Source: Acanthornis magna
Lineage: Eukaryota > Chordata > Aves > Passeriformes > Acanthizidae
Assembly (NCBI GenBank): GCA_036785705.1
Contig: JAWUZG010000051.1
Span: 17,946,501-18,010,500, forward strand
Length of the DNA stretch: 64,000 nt
Reading direction: 5' to 3'
The notes under the pieces were generated by a model, which saw only the letters and a list, made by a program, of their open reading frames with translations, searched no databases and had not been told where the DNA came from. The position numbers and the translations under genes are program-made. Numbering within the stretch: the stretch's first letter is position 1; each line of letters begins with the position of its first letter. Positions 23,336 to 37,400 of the stretch are shown here, piece after piece.

Positions 23336-25220
23336 ACGGTGTGTCCCGCTGCCTGGCTGAGGATGTTGTTCCAGGAAGTTTCGTGTAAACTACCGCGTCC
23401 AGAAAGCCATTGTTGAGGGAGACAGAAGTGGGGCAGGATCTGATAGATGTCAGCCGTTGCTAGCCCAAGCCTCATCTTGCCCTTTTCACTTCGAGCTGCT
23501 TTGAAGAACAAAGAGGTTCTTTCAGAGATCGAAAGATACTCCTTATAACCTCCTACACCCACTTTTCTGCAGGGAGCAAACACTCTTTTTCCTGCTTTAC
23601 CTTGAACATCTTGACTGCTGTCAAGGACTGGTCTGAATCTGTGATTGTCTTTCCCTAGCTTCTGCTTTCTTTCAGTCTGTTGGTATGAAGAACTGTAGTC
23701 CTTGGCTTTATTGTTGCGCTTAATTTACCAAATCAATAGAAAAAAAACCCTTACAGCCTTTGCTTGTTGTTACTATGGTTCTCAGTACCAGGAATAAAAA
23801 TGTCCACTTAAAATTTTATCTTCTTGTTAAGAAAAAGCTGTACTAGTTGAAAAAAAAATTCTAGAAAAACCTAGCTGGTTCTTAGGGTTATAACTAACCA
23901 GTCCTTCTGTCCCAAGACCTGCTGCAGAAACCAAAATTCTTTGTAATATCAAGAGATAGCAATTGTGTACTAAAGGTTTTTTTGTATTTACATTGTCTGC
24001 TGGCAGCAGTCATTGGGACTAGCAGGCAAAACTCCTGTTTCTGTCCCAGAGTTCAGTTCCGCTTGGAACTCATGTCAGATATATTGGTGAAAATGATGCT
24101 TTCTGCCTCTTTATTTTAATGGGAAAGTTTAAATGTGACATAGAAAACCGTTCTGGTTTTCTCCAGAATGCTTTTTCCCGACACCATGCTTCTCTTTCTT
24201 GACTGTAAAGGAGTAGTCCATTAATATACCTGTAATTGTTTTTCAGCTTTTAAAATATTTCAGTAAAAATATATTCAGTCAAAAATAGCCCAAATCCTCT
24301 GTATTCAAAGCAAAAGGAGCTGTACCTTGCTGTTATCAGTCCTAACCCTACTGAAATTCTTCAATTTGAATGGTGTTTTCTGTTCTTGGTCCTGAATTCG
24401 TTAGTGCTGTTTATGTATAAAGGTGGTTTAAAAAAATTATTTGAAGCAAGAAAGGGCTAGCGCTGAAATTCTGGCCTTGATTTTGCTTTATTTTACATGT
24501 GTTAATGTTCTGTATTCCTGGCATTTTGTTGGTGCTCCTTGTTCCATTGGTTTTTCCATTATTATGTGTTCTGGATACTACTAAATGTATTTCTAAGTAT
24601 ATCTCACAGCAGATGTGAAATATTTGTAAGAGCAAATCAGTCCTAAATAGTTATCTGGAAGATTCTGTGACAATGAATTTCTGTTCTCATGGTCTGCTTT
24701 TTTAGCATAAAGAATTTGTCACACTCTATTCTCTTCCATATGTGGTGGAAAGGGAGAAATCAAGTCTGTCACTGGGTGTTTTGGCAGTACCTAGGAGAGG
24801 GGCTGAGTTATTTCAGTTGAAGGAATTATCCCGATCATGAAGTTGAAATTCTGGCCTTCAGACATGGCCATTCAAGTTGTTCTCAGTTCTTTGCATGCTT
24901 CTTAGTACTGTCAAGAAAGGAATGTTACTGCTAGTACCAGTAGTTACGTCTTTGTGTACTTCCTCAGGAGAAAGCTGGGATGAGGATTAAGAACTAATTT
25001 CTTGCATTTAGTATTCCACGGAATGTAAATGGGTTTGTTTCTGTTGTCGGTACTTTGGTTGCAGATTAGGTGTAGATATTATTTTGCTTCTTGGAGGTTG
25101 GAAGTTGCAGTCTGTTGAAATGGACTGACTCGTGCAGAGGAAGTAGGACTTAGTACAGCAGTGATCATGAAGATAAGAGCCGGTGTAGTCTAATAGACTC
25201 TCATCTTCTCCACTGTCTAG

Positions 25221-25255
25221 CAGTTCCATTGGAAGGAGATCCTGAAGGTTGCAAG
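25221..25255 (+). other. RIMKLB: RIMKLB 5' UTR part of the first coding exon
   Basis: The sequence before 25221 reads as a pyrimidine-rich tract ending ctgtctag, a good acceptor. A second AG three bases on (CAG at 25221-25223) allows a NAGNAG-type choice that would change only 3 nt of untranslated leader. The 35-nt leader has no ATG of its own. Confidence 0.6.
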
Positions 25256-25430
25256 ATGTGCAGTTCAGTTGCTCCCAGGCTGTGGTTCTTAACAGACCGT
25301 CGCATCAGAGAAGATTACCCTCAGCAGGAGATCCTGAGAGCACTGAAGGCCAAGTGCTGTGAAGAGGAGCTGGATTTCCGGGCCTTGGTGATGGATGAAG
25401 TGGTGCTGACCATTGAGGATGGAAATCTTG
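25256..25430 (+). CDS. RIMKLB: RIMKLB coding exon 1 (residues 1-58 and first base of Gly59)
   Basis: This exon encodes the N-terminus [19 protein letters not shown] and onward to the EDGNL segment, and ends after the first base of Gly59. The donor is CTTG|GTGAGA. The exon starts upstream in the 5' UTR, after an acceptor whose AG lies at 25219-25220 or, alternatively, 25222-25223. The ATG at 25256 has A at -3 and T at +4. The reading frame is open upstream to 25229 but has no ATG there, so MCSSV is the natural start and it matches the known start of the family. Read-through into the intron would add only nine residues before a stop. Confidence 0.96.
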
Positions 25431-28400
25431 GTGAGAATGAGCTAAGGCTGGGAGTGTGCTGAAAGGGTGCTTGGAAAAAGATTGTAAAATGGAGCATCTG
25501 TACTATTTAATAATGAATTCTATGTATGCCAGACTACTTACCATTCATCACATAAATCATGTAGATGTACGTAATTTTTTTTTTAGCATTTATTAATTAA
25601 ATATAATTGTTAAATTTGGTAATTTGCATTACAACCATTTTTGTCTTCCCTTGGCAGAAAAGAGAGGAGGGTTGTTTCATTTTGGTGAGTCCAGGATAAG
25701 GACTATAGGACCACTGAATTAATAAGAAATCATGGAGCTTAATTTTTGCTTCAGTAATTGAACTTTGTGGGTCACATTTAAGAGTTTCAGAGGGACTTTT
25801 TTCTTCTGTTTGTGTTCTGGATCCAAAATAGAAAACACTGGAAATAATCTAAAAGGAATTTTCAACGAACAGTACAAAGTGTCATGGAACTAGAGGTTAT
25901 AATGTGACGTAACTAAAGCATGCTGCTGTATGGATGTGGAGTTATGTGAATTTCAAAAAAGAACAGTGCTGATAAACAAAGTATGTGCATCAAATAATTT
26001 GAACTATTACTACAATTTACAGTGTTTAAAACTAAATGGTAAGATTTCTGTTCTATTTTCCTATTAGCTTTTTTTTCCCCATGGTGATTAAAAAAGGAAA
26101 ATCAAAATGTTAAATTGCATTAAAATGTTAAGTAAAAGGATTCTGTAGATAGAAAGTTTATGTGGTAGGAAGATACTAATATCCCCAATGTCAAGCTGTG
26201 TAACACTTATAATGTATTTTTGTTTCAACATTTTAAAATTTGGATTCCCTAAAGTAAGGACATTGCAGAGTTATTTTTTACCTTTAACTCTTTCATTCCT
26301 CTTCCTCATGTATCAGTAAAAAAATGTATTGATGTAGATCCAGGGAAGAATTACATTTCTGCAAGTTGTATTAGAGTAATTAATTCTGTGTGGGAAGAAA
26401 ATATAAAAGTACCCTCATGCATGAAGAAGAGGCTGCCATGTATACCTTGTTCCTTTTTGGGAAATCATACGTAGGAAGGGAATCATAAAACTGACGCTGG
26501 GGAAGAACTTTGGTCAGAATTTATGCTGTATTTTGGCATGAATTAATCAAGTACAAAATATAGGCATGATAAAACCAATATTTTTTATTCTGGTATTACT
26601 AAACTTTTGTTTATCTATTTCGTCTTTTAATCTGAGGAGTCTTACGATTTTTATCACAGATTGAAATTCTGTAGGATGTCTTCAAATCGAGGTAACTTCT
26701 TGTCAGAAAGTCTGAGCTCTGAGTGTGCTTTCCTTTGGACAGCGTGTAATGGGAACGGAGCCATCCTGGACTGTAGCTGCAGTCTCTGAGATGCATAATT
26801 AGTCCTTCAGCATTTCAATGCTGTTTTTATTTCTTGGTGATTTCTTCTTTCCTGTCTTCTGTCTATTTTTTGGGGAATTAAACAGGGCAAGTGTAAATTG
26901 TGGACCTTTCTGCTCTCTTCTGTCTAATGTCTCTTAGTGCTTGTGTCTCTTGCAAGGAGAAAGGTAAAAGTAGTGCAAGTTGGAAAACTAATATTGAGGA
27001 ATGTGTAGTGCAAGAGTGAGAAAAATTTAGAAAATTACTAGAAAAAGAATGCAAGAAAAGGGAAGTTATTCTCATCTAAAGTGTTCATTCAATATGATGT
27101 AAATAACTGACCATCTGAAAAGGAGTGAGATAAAAATGATGAAAGACTGTGGATAGAAATTTTGTTATAAATAGTCTCGAATTGTCTTGTATCAAACAAT
27201 TCTTTCTCTTGGAGAGAGATGAAAAATCTTCCCTCTCAGTTTTCCAGTTCTGTTTTTTCTAGAGCTTGTGCACATGTTTTCATAAAGATTTCTGCTGGAG
27301 GGCATGAGCAAAAGCTTTGTGTTTCATTTTCCTTGTTAAAATCCTCAGCTGGCCTAAGAAAAGGTGTCCTGGAACAAAATCCAGGAGGTAGTGCATTCTG
27401 TACCCTTTTTGTTATCTGCTGCTGTGTGAGGGATCCAGGTTGAGTAAAATTTTCTATGACATAGAGGAGTTGATAAAGAGAATGTATCTTCAGTGGATAA
27501 TAATGTGCTTTTGCTTCTTTTTCGATCATTATTTATTCAAGGCTCAAACTCTGAAGGTAGTACATGATATTGGAGGACGTAATAGTTGGGGTTTTTTTCA
27601 CATATTCACACTCTGATTAGAGCTTTTTTTGTCCTTTAAAACCAAGGCAATTTCTTAAGTAAATTGTTACAAGAATGTTCAAGTTACACAGCCAAGTTGG
27701 ATATTACAGGATGCTATTTAAAACCTCAAAAATGTGGTATTTCTGTAGATGATAGAGTCAGTAATCCTTCTGACTCTGATTTGCTGCCTGTCAGGAACAT
27801 GGCTGGAAACTTCAGAGACCAAAAATTAAGCATAGGATATTAAAAAGCTTGAAATTATTTACCTCACAGGGGTAGAGTGGAAAAGACACTTCTAAATGTA
27901 GGAAAATAGAGCAGAACAGTGGGATACATACCAGAAATGAAAATTGTCCCTTCCACAAATCATGTGGTATATACCCTGACAGTGGAGCACACTGATGTAA
28001 CTGTCACTGAAGCACAGAGCCAAAGACAGATATGTAAAGCTTTGTGATGCTGAGATTTACAAAATTTGTGTCTGTCAGAAATAAGATTTGCCATGGCCAA
28101 AGGGAAAGGGGGAGGAGGTGGGGTTGTTTAACTCAGTAGACTCAGCCGCGACTCCTTGGGGCAGGACTCTGCTGTACTGCTGGGCAGAATGGGAAGTGAG
28201 GCTGGATGCCCAAGGCAAACCAACAGTGTAGGCCCAGCAGTCCCTGCTGGTTCCTTTTCTTTCACAGCTGAAATTCGGGGTGACCCAAAATCTCAAGCAC
28301 CCCACACAATCCCAGTATCACAGGCCACATCATGAACCTGCATGCAGGTCAAGATCCACATTAGATACCTCAACACAGCATGAGCCAAAAAGTGATTGTA

Positions 28401-31400
28401 AATGCCGGTTAAGAGATGTAGAATTAAGGTTTTTCCTTTGTAGTCTAAAAGGAAATTCTTAAACTGATTTATGCTTAAATGGTTTTGGAAATAATTTCAA
28501 GTATTTTTTGAAAATAACTAAGGTTTATGTCTTACTTAATTAAGTGCCTACTTACCCAAGCCATGCATTCCTGTTTCCTTTACACACTGGCTGTAGTACT
28601 CTGTAGATTTCCAAGGAAAAAGCTGAGATAAGTGGAAAAGTAGAGCTGTATAAATGGATAAATTTTTTCAGCTTCTCTGGTGGGCTGAGCCCTCTGTGAT
28701 GGTTACTCAATCAGACATGCACAACATTGTTGCACAGGAAAGGATAGGAATGCATGTGTAGAAAAAAGTGGAGGGTGATACTGGGCTGTTAATTTTAAAC
28801 TGGCTCCCTGTAGCTGTAGCCTAAGTTTCTTAAGAGCTAAATTCTTAAAGCTAAACCAGTCTAGAATGATCTACTGCTGAATGGAGCAGCCATGTTCCTC
28901 TTGTCCCTTTCCAGCATTGCTGTTGCTGCTTGCCTTGTAAAGGACTTTCTGTCTCTCTTGGCTTTCTTTCATGTTGTACCTATGCTAATTCAAGAAAAAG
29001 TTTTACCAAATTGTCTGCTACTCTGCAGGACCTAGCATTTGTGTGAGTTGAGTTGGCTAACCCAATGGAAGCCTAACTCCACCAAATAATTAGCAGTTTT
29101 CTGTTGGAATAGATTGCCGCACCAACCTATTTTGTGGTCACACAATTCCTAACTCTGGTACACTCAGGCGCGGAAGAATGGGGTTGTTCTTTTAGGGAAT
29201 GGCTTGTATTTATGTTGATTTAGTTGTAGCTCCAATGCATACTTCAAAAGAGGAATTTTCTTGTGGTTGGGATTGCTTGATAGTGTCAGCTTTAGGATTA
29301 TTTTGTTTGTGCATGGCATCTGGTATTTACCACTGCAAGGATTACAAACTGAAATGTCTAGTTTTCTAATCCAGTTTGGCAATTCCTATATTCATTTGAA
29401 ATACATAGCAAGTAATATAACAAAACTCTGCAGGACATCTTTTAGACATGCATCTGAAGTCTTAGCAGTGAGTCAGTCCTGTCAAAATGTGTCCTTTTAA
29501 ACTATGTGTCTACGTTTGCTAATGCAGTAATATAACAGGCTTGAGGAATTTGCAGCTAAAGAAATTAAAGCTTGTGAGCAGGAGTGTGTGGTGTGGGATG
29601 AGGCAGAGGTGGAGGAAGCTGGTAGGAAAATCCCACCCTATAGGGTGGACTTTGTGGACAAGAGACAAAACATACCCATGCGTTGTCTCCTCATTCTAAA
29701 TGTTTTTTCTTCTTCCCTGGGTCTAGGACTGAGCAGTACCTTTCCCCACAGACTGCACACCTTACCTATAGGGCAACACAGTTCAAGAACTATTCTTTGG
29801 TGAAGAACATGTTAGGGAAAATTGGATTCTTCGCTCATTAAAATGATATACAAAAAATATCTTAATTCAAATTCTTTGCTACCAAAACAGCAGAAATTGG
29901 AATTCACTGAGTCAGCAACTTACCAATACCTTTATTGTAGACTTTTGGAATCTCCATAATTTCTGATACTCTCCTGTGAATGAAAATAGTTTAAAGGAAA
30001 GTTGCTTTCTTGAACTTTGAACTGTTAAAGATGCTGGAATGACTAAAGTATAAAACAAAGTAGTAACTTTTCCTAAGAGTTTCTTGGCTTTTCCTTTGGG
30101 AATGTGAAACCAAGTGATCAGCTTAGGTGAGAAATAAAAAGGGCTTAATAGTAATTTATTCTAAAACAGTAATATGTTGTGCACAGTTAGCTGGCTTAAG
30201 TCACATGGGTAACATCTGGAAACAGATCTCTTACCTTCATTTTTTCTGCAGAGGAAGTATTTAGAAGATAGTTTCTTTTAATCTGGTAAAGGTTGGTGTG
30301 CTGATTTGGGCATCTGGGTTTCCAGCGTGGGCCTAAACTTTGCAATAGAAGTTGGTATTTTGTTTAAGTCTTTCATCTTGCAAGATGTGATTTTGTTTTG
30401 TATGTTCTGTCCTTCATTTCTTATTTAGTTTGCACTAGTAGTTGTGGTCTTTGATTTTTTTTCTCACACTGGATGATACAGCTTTGGAAATAAACACGGA
30501 GGAATTGGGATAGTTGAAAGATTTCTGTAAAGTATAGAAATCTTGGGAAAAAAAGGTAAGTGTGGATAACAAATTCCTGTGTTTTCATGTAATGGTAAGA
30601 AAAACACTTTGGATCAGCTAGATCCATTGTGAGAGAGAGCTTTGACATATATGAAATGGTTTCCATATCAAAATTCTTAATATTTTTGAATCGTCTTTAA
30701 ATCACCTAAAGACTGTCTTCTATCACACAACAGGGAGCCTAATCACCTCCTCTTTCTTCTGACTGTTTCAGTAGTCCCTTGACACTTGTTAGTCCAGCAG
30801 CGCACCTTAATGTAAGAGCTTTTCCTGCAGCGCGCAGCAGTGGCTTTGGGAGTGATGGAACCGAGACAAGCAGCCTTGGCAAGGTTCCTTTTTGAGCATT
30901 ACAGAGTTGGCCTGTTTCCTGCTACTAACTACAGCCAGAGCAGCCATTACTTCCTCTGCGGAGTTGGGAAATTGGTTTGTAACTCAAGTGAGAGCTCGAG
31001 AAGGAAGTGCATTGTGTGCAAAGGACTGGAAGGTGGTTACACATGAAGTGGATTTTGTGCTGTGGAAAGTGCTGGGTTCAGAATCACTTGAAACCGTTTC
31101 TGATGTTCTTTCACTCTGGAAATTGACCACTTTCCAGTCTGATTGATGTTAAACCTTATGGAGCCATAGGCATTACTAGTAGGCAGCTGTGGACTATGTA
31201 GAGGGGATTCTGGAATGGTAGCTGTGTTTAGAGGTGGGTGTGATCCGCTGTGCGACACCCCAATATTAGATACCCAAGAAAAACACATCTCTAATTAAAA
31301 AAGCTTCAAACATTTGCTTTACTATTGTATTTTAAGAACAGTGCATTTCAACAGCTGCTACATATTTTAAGAAGAATTGTTTTGAGTTTTTTCAGAAGTA

Positions 31401-34400
31401 TAGCACCAAAGACAACTTTCTTATAATGCATATAGAAAGAGAGGATCTATACTCTGTAACCATCCTGGGTGTTCTTGCAGTTTTCTTTCTTCCTGTCAGG
31501 GATTTCTATTCTTACGTGAATGATTGTCATCTTAAAGTGATGCTAAAATAACAAAGGCTAACAATGAATTTGATCTTCTCAAAATTGTTCTGTTTCTTCA
31601 GTATGTCATCCGTGGTAGATACAGGCTCAGTCCAAAGTCACCTTGCCAAGGTGGAGGGGTAGGAATGTCTCTTCATGGAAATATTTTTATTATGTTAATT
31701 TCAGAGGGTTGTGTTAAGGTCTGAAGTTTTTCATTTGCATGTGTTCTAGAACAGCCAGCTAGGAAAATCAGACTTGTAGGGCACATCATCTTGAACATAC
31801 GTGCATGTCATCATATCTAAAAATGCCAGAAGGCATTGCCAGATTTTTAATTGTTGTAAGAATTCTCAGGAGCGGCCATCTGGATGATAAACAATGTAAA
31901 ATGGGGCAAAAGCAAGATGAAGGAAGTGTTTTCCATACATCCTAGCCAAGAAATGAAAATTAGCCTAACATTTCACAAGATAGTGTTTAACTGGCTGGAG
32001 GTTTCTGTGTCACTTTTCCAGCAATCCCTATTCCAGTGCTGTGTCACCTAAGCAAGTTTTGCTGGCACGTTTGTCCGAGCAGTTGTATTGTGAATCGGGT
32101 CTGCATACTGATGTAGCTTTAAACCAGCCTGTTCTTGGTGGCAGGTGTTTTTTTTAGACTTCATCAGTCCTCTGAGTCAGGGAACAGTGTGGCTGCACAA
32201 ACAATGCTACAGAATTGTTAAATCAGAAGGGCAAACTGTGTGTTGGAGTGTGAGAGATTAGGAGATAGCACAGGTATTGATGTGAAAAACTTAATCTTAT
32301 GGAACTGACGGCTGTGCTTGCTTTCCCAGATTTGTGATCAGAGGAGTACTCTAGTACCTGTTCTTTAAGCAATGACAGTAGCTTTGGCTTTATCCGCCTT
32401 TCTCAAGTCTGGTGGTTGTCCATTTGTGAATGATGGGCAGTTGATTCTCATTGACTGTGAACGTGAGAGAGACTGGTACTGCTGAACTTTGACCAGTATT
32501 GAGATGGTCTTCCAGTGTGCAGACCTGTGTTTAGATTAATACGGACTTCTAGGAGTACCAGTGTCCATGGACAAGTCCCTTTATTTTCTTACTTCTATAA
32601 ACTCTTACCTGTAAAATGTGGTGAAGTACCAGTTTTAAGAATTACAGTTTCCTTTTATATCGGCTCTTTGCTGCATGAAAAGAGCAGAATGAAAAGCAGA
32701 ACAACAACAACAAAAAGAATGCCAGTACTGAAATGACCAATTTTTTAAAATTTCCTTATATTGTAAATAATTAACATTTACAATGTCACAAAAACCTGTA
32801 ATGGTGTCCTTATAATGATTGTTCTTTGAATGGTAGAGCTTACATGATTTCCATATCTGTTTAAAGGTCTAGTCCATTTTAGGATTAAAAGTGTGATAAA
32901 ATGCCTTTGTATTTGTCAAAAGTTTAAGCAAGTTGAAGCAGAATGTGCTATGTGTGCTCTTGACAACTTGAGCAGAATACCTGAGAGCAAAGATATTCTG
33001 CTCATGTTGTCAGACAAACCCTGCTAGAATTACCCTAACTAATTAATTGTGTTAACTTGTAGAAAGCCTTTCCTATTATACAGAAAGGTTTTCTTGCTCT
33101 GTACTTCCATATAGGGCAGGTATTGAGCTGGGGACTGACTTGCTGTGCTTGTTACTCATCTTGACACATCTGTGAGTAAAACATGGAAGAACAGATATTG
33201 GAAGATACACACTAGTGATTTGATCCATTTTGTCAAAGTGTGAAGTAGAAAGACTAGATATGCCAATGCTCTTGATTTTTTTAGCTGTGAGGGGGGTTGG
33301 ACTGCACTGACACGGTTATTAGGGTAAAAGATTTTGTTCACCTTAGTTGTTGTAATGTAATGCCCATGAAATAATATGCTCAAAATCCATGCTATCAAGT
33401 CCTGTTTCTTGGCAGTTTCTGTCTAAAGAATAATTAGATCTGGTAGGGAAACACAGCAGTCAGAAGATCAATACCTTTTTCCCTTGAGTTCTAAGAACTT
33501 GATTTGGAAGTATCCTCTAGGTGTCGTGTCAGTTGCCTTGTTGTGTTGGTACAGCGCTGTGGATCTTTGAGGGGGATGATTTCCTTTTAATTTAAGTTTT
33601 AAGTTTTTGCAAGGACAGAAGAAGAAGTTTTTTGTGAAAAGCCATGTAAGTGTTCTCTTTAGTTGTTCAAAATATACAGCTATTAATCATTTGACAAGCA
33701 ATTTAGAAATAGAGCATAGACAGAGCTGTTGGAGGATGATACAAAAGTGATTCTCATTACAGGTCCCTTCGATACGCTCACCATCACAGCACTGGGCATT
33801 CCCAGTCCCTGGGAAGGCTAAGGGGATTTGAGTCAACTCAAGCCCATTGTTTTCTTCAAAGCTCTTTTGGCCAGTCATTCAATTTTTAACCTCTAGGTTG
33901 GGCTAAGCCCTGGATGCACTCCCCCATGCTGGTCTAGTTACCCTGGGAAGACATTCAGGCTCTTGCTGCTCTCCTGGACAAACATTTACACACACCGCTG
34001 GCAGTCAGACAGTCCCCTAACTGTTACAAACCTTAATCTTAAAAGCCACCTTTCAGTCCCCTTTGTCATAGAATGGTTTGGGTTGGGAGGGACCTTAAAG
34101 ATCATCTAGTTTCACCCTCCCTGCCATGGACAGGGACACCTTCTGCTAGGCTATACTGCTCAAAGCCCTGTCTGATTTGGCCTTAAGTACTTCAGGGGAT
34201 GGGGCAGCTGCAGCTTCTCTGGGCAACCTGTGCCACTGCTTCAGCACCTCACAGTCAAGAATTTCTTCCTAATATCTAATCTAAACCTACCCTCTTTCAG
34301 TTTAAAGCCATTCCCTCTTGTCCTGTCACTACATACTATTGTAAATACTCACCATCTTTCTTGTAGTCTTCTTTCAAGTACTAAAAGGTGGCCATTAGGT

Positions 34401-37400
34401 CACCCCAAAGTCTTCTCTGGGCTGAACATTCCCAATTCTCTCAGCCTTTACGGCTGAGAAGGAGTGCTCTACCCCTCTAGTCATCTTGTCGTATGATAAG
34501 GTCATCCTTCCTGCCCACAGCTGTGGTCAGTCACTTCCCATATTTTCCCAGAGCTTCACAGACACGTCACGTTTGTTCATCTCTGCTGAACCTTCTCAGG
34601 AGTTTACTGATCCATCACATGGAGAAAAGAGCTGTGAATGCGTACAGTCTGGAGTTTGGGACATTTGCATGGATGTAAGAGACTTGTCTAACTTTTTCTG
34701 TCTTTGGTTGAGGTAGTGATGGAGTACAAGTATAATTCTTCCCATATTCATGCCCTACCCTTAGAGATGGAATATTTTCATCTTTGACCTGGTAGATGTA
34801 TGCTTTATGTAATGCAAGCAGATTGATACGATACAGAGAGAGACCAAGTTAGGAAGACTCTGTGGTCTAATGACTGTGTCAGTATTTGGGTTCCATCTCC
34901 AAGTAACTGTCCTTGAATGATGAGGTAAAAGGGTATCCTCACTACCACAAAATGCTTACTGTGAAAAGTGCCTTAATCCCTTTATGAACTCAGTGTCAAA
35001 AGTCAAGCTACTTCTTCCAAGTTTCTTGTTATGCTCCAGATAGTACTGTGAAGGTCTTGAATTAATGGATACAGTCTTTTGTTTTCCTCACCCCCAGTGA
35101 AAGTTACTTGCTTTGACATCTGAATGGATGATCTAACTGCTGAAATTGCTGATGTCCTGACATTGTGCTTACTTCCTGGTAAAGTCAGGATATATTTAAA
35201 AGTATAATTTGAGACACTCAAGATGGTAAATGGATGACATGTCCTAATCTGTAATGCCTTCTTCCCTGCTTTCCAGTAAGAAGAGCGTATTGTTTCACTT
35301 TCTGTCTTGTGGATGAAACAAAATAAAAATGTGGTTTCTTCTGTTGGCCATACAGGTGACACTGGTACAAAACTGCTATTTTGCTTACTTTGGGCGAGGA
35401 AATTTTGAGTTTTTAGTACTGGTTCTAAGTGACAAAGTTATCTGATAAAACATTTTAGGAGGGTTTTTTTGACATTGGGAATGGGTCTCACATCACCCAT
35501 CTTAATATTACAATGGGCTAAACCTTTGCATCAGATTTTTATTGCTTAGCATTTGTCCTTCCTTATTAATATACATCCGACTCTTAAATGCCTCTTTGAG
35601 GGAGTTTTGGGAATTTTTTGCAAAGTCATTCACACAATTTAAAATAGAGACCTTCTTTCATGTCGGTTATACCTCTTCTCACCGACACAAAGACCTAAGT
35701 GGTTCATTCAAATATCTTGGAGACAAGACGATTGGGATTGGGGACTGAGGTATCAGTGGAGAAAAATCTGGTGTGAAGGCAGTGTACTTGGCAAACCTGC
35801 TGGAACAAGAAATGGTAACAGGAAGTGATTGCAGAGAAACTCTTGCTAGATAAGGAGTTGCTTCCCTCATGAAGGAAGTTGGAGATCGAAATTGGTGGGA
35901 GCATGGGTTGTGTGTTGAAACTTACAAACTGAACAAGGAGCCTCAAAAATGGGAAACAAATTTTAAGGCAAGGCAGGCAATTGAGTGTTTACAGTGGTAT
36001 TCAAAATTACAGACAAAGAAACTACATGACAGTAGGAGAAATCCACAGTTTGGAAATTAATTGGAAAAATAAGGAGCACAGAATGAAGATGGGACAGAAG
36101 GACAGTGGAATCACTGGTGTTACGTCTAGGGGGTTGAATGCTGTGAGAGGGTGAATGCAGAGTGAGAATTTGGGGCAAAGCAAGCTGCTTGCAGTAGTTG
36201 CTGACTTACAGTGCCTGGAGTGGGGTCAGACCTTCCGGAGACTTCCTTTTCTGCAGGGAAACATTCCTCTGCCAGTTGGTTACATAAATTCTTGCTGAGG
36301 GAGGAGCCCATTCATCTTAAGTGCTGGTCCACAGGGAGGCTGCTGACACTTCGCTGTCAGTTTGGGTCTCAGAGCCTTTGTGGAAGATGAAACTGGTCTA
36401 TTCCACCATGTCAGGTGTTACTTAGGTGCCAAGGGATGAAGTTTGCCTTTGATTATCTGCAAGTAGGAAGATAAAATGCTATTACGAGTAGCAACAGCAA
36501 ATGACTAAAACTTAGAAACTGGCAAAATCAAATTTGGAATTTTGTCGTCTTTGTTGTGTATTTGTTCTCAGCTACTACATTTTAAATTACTTAATTACTT
36601 GCTACTTTTTTGTCAGCCTCCTTAAAGTACAGGGTGTTCTGCTCTGGAAATGTAACTTGCAGTATGGTGGAGAGAACAATTTGTAGGATGCCTTATTTGT
36701 GATTACAGGAATTTGTGACAATTGAAGCAGAACATTGCTGGAAGAAAAGTGTTAGTCTGGTGATCTAAATTGAACTGCTCAGAAATTGCCTTTAATTACA
36801 TGTTTTTGCATTTTCTGAGTGCCCAGACTTTGGATATTAGGATCAGCTTTGTGAAAGTGCTGAATACTTAGATCCACAAATAAAGTCAATCAGAACAGCA
36901 TGAGCAACTGAGAAACCATGGTCTCCCAAATGTGGCATCCAGAATTCCTTCTTCAACACTTATCTCTGGGTTTCTCTCCCTGATATGGAAAATCAGTAGA
37001 ACATTCACTGATTTCCTGTGATGTTAACAAAATTAATTAGGATTGTGAATGCCTTAGTTATTACTGTGATAAGCACAATAAATAAAACTCAAGAAGAAAT
37101 TAATAGTGGTGCATTTCAAGCAAGGATTTCAGTATACCGATCCATGGACTACACACTAGACAATGTAGAAGAAAATACACTCCTCAGTAGCGGCTTCTTA
37201 ATTGGGTGCTGTACCTTTTGCGCATATTAGGTATCTGCTGCGGGAAAAAATAATGTTTGTTTGTATAACTGAAGACAGTATGCATGTGGGGTAGTAGATC
37301 AGGGCTACAGATATATCCTTAGTTGTGGCTTTTTCTAATCTTTATGTGCTTGACTTCGTGGCTGCAATAGTTTTCTCTTAATATAGCTTTTGAGTGCAAT

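Larger units (their letters stand above)
17610..25220 (+). other. RIMKLB: RIMKLB intron 1 (if donor 17609 is used)
   Basis: About 7.6 kb, mostly AT-rich and unique. It contains the 21-bp direct repeat at 18130-18175 and the isolated GC-rich block at 23145-23335. No other gene or repeat family was recognised. Confidence 0.5.
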
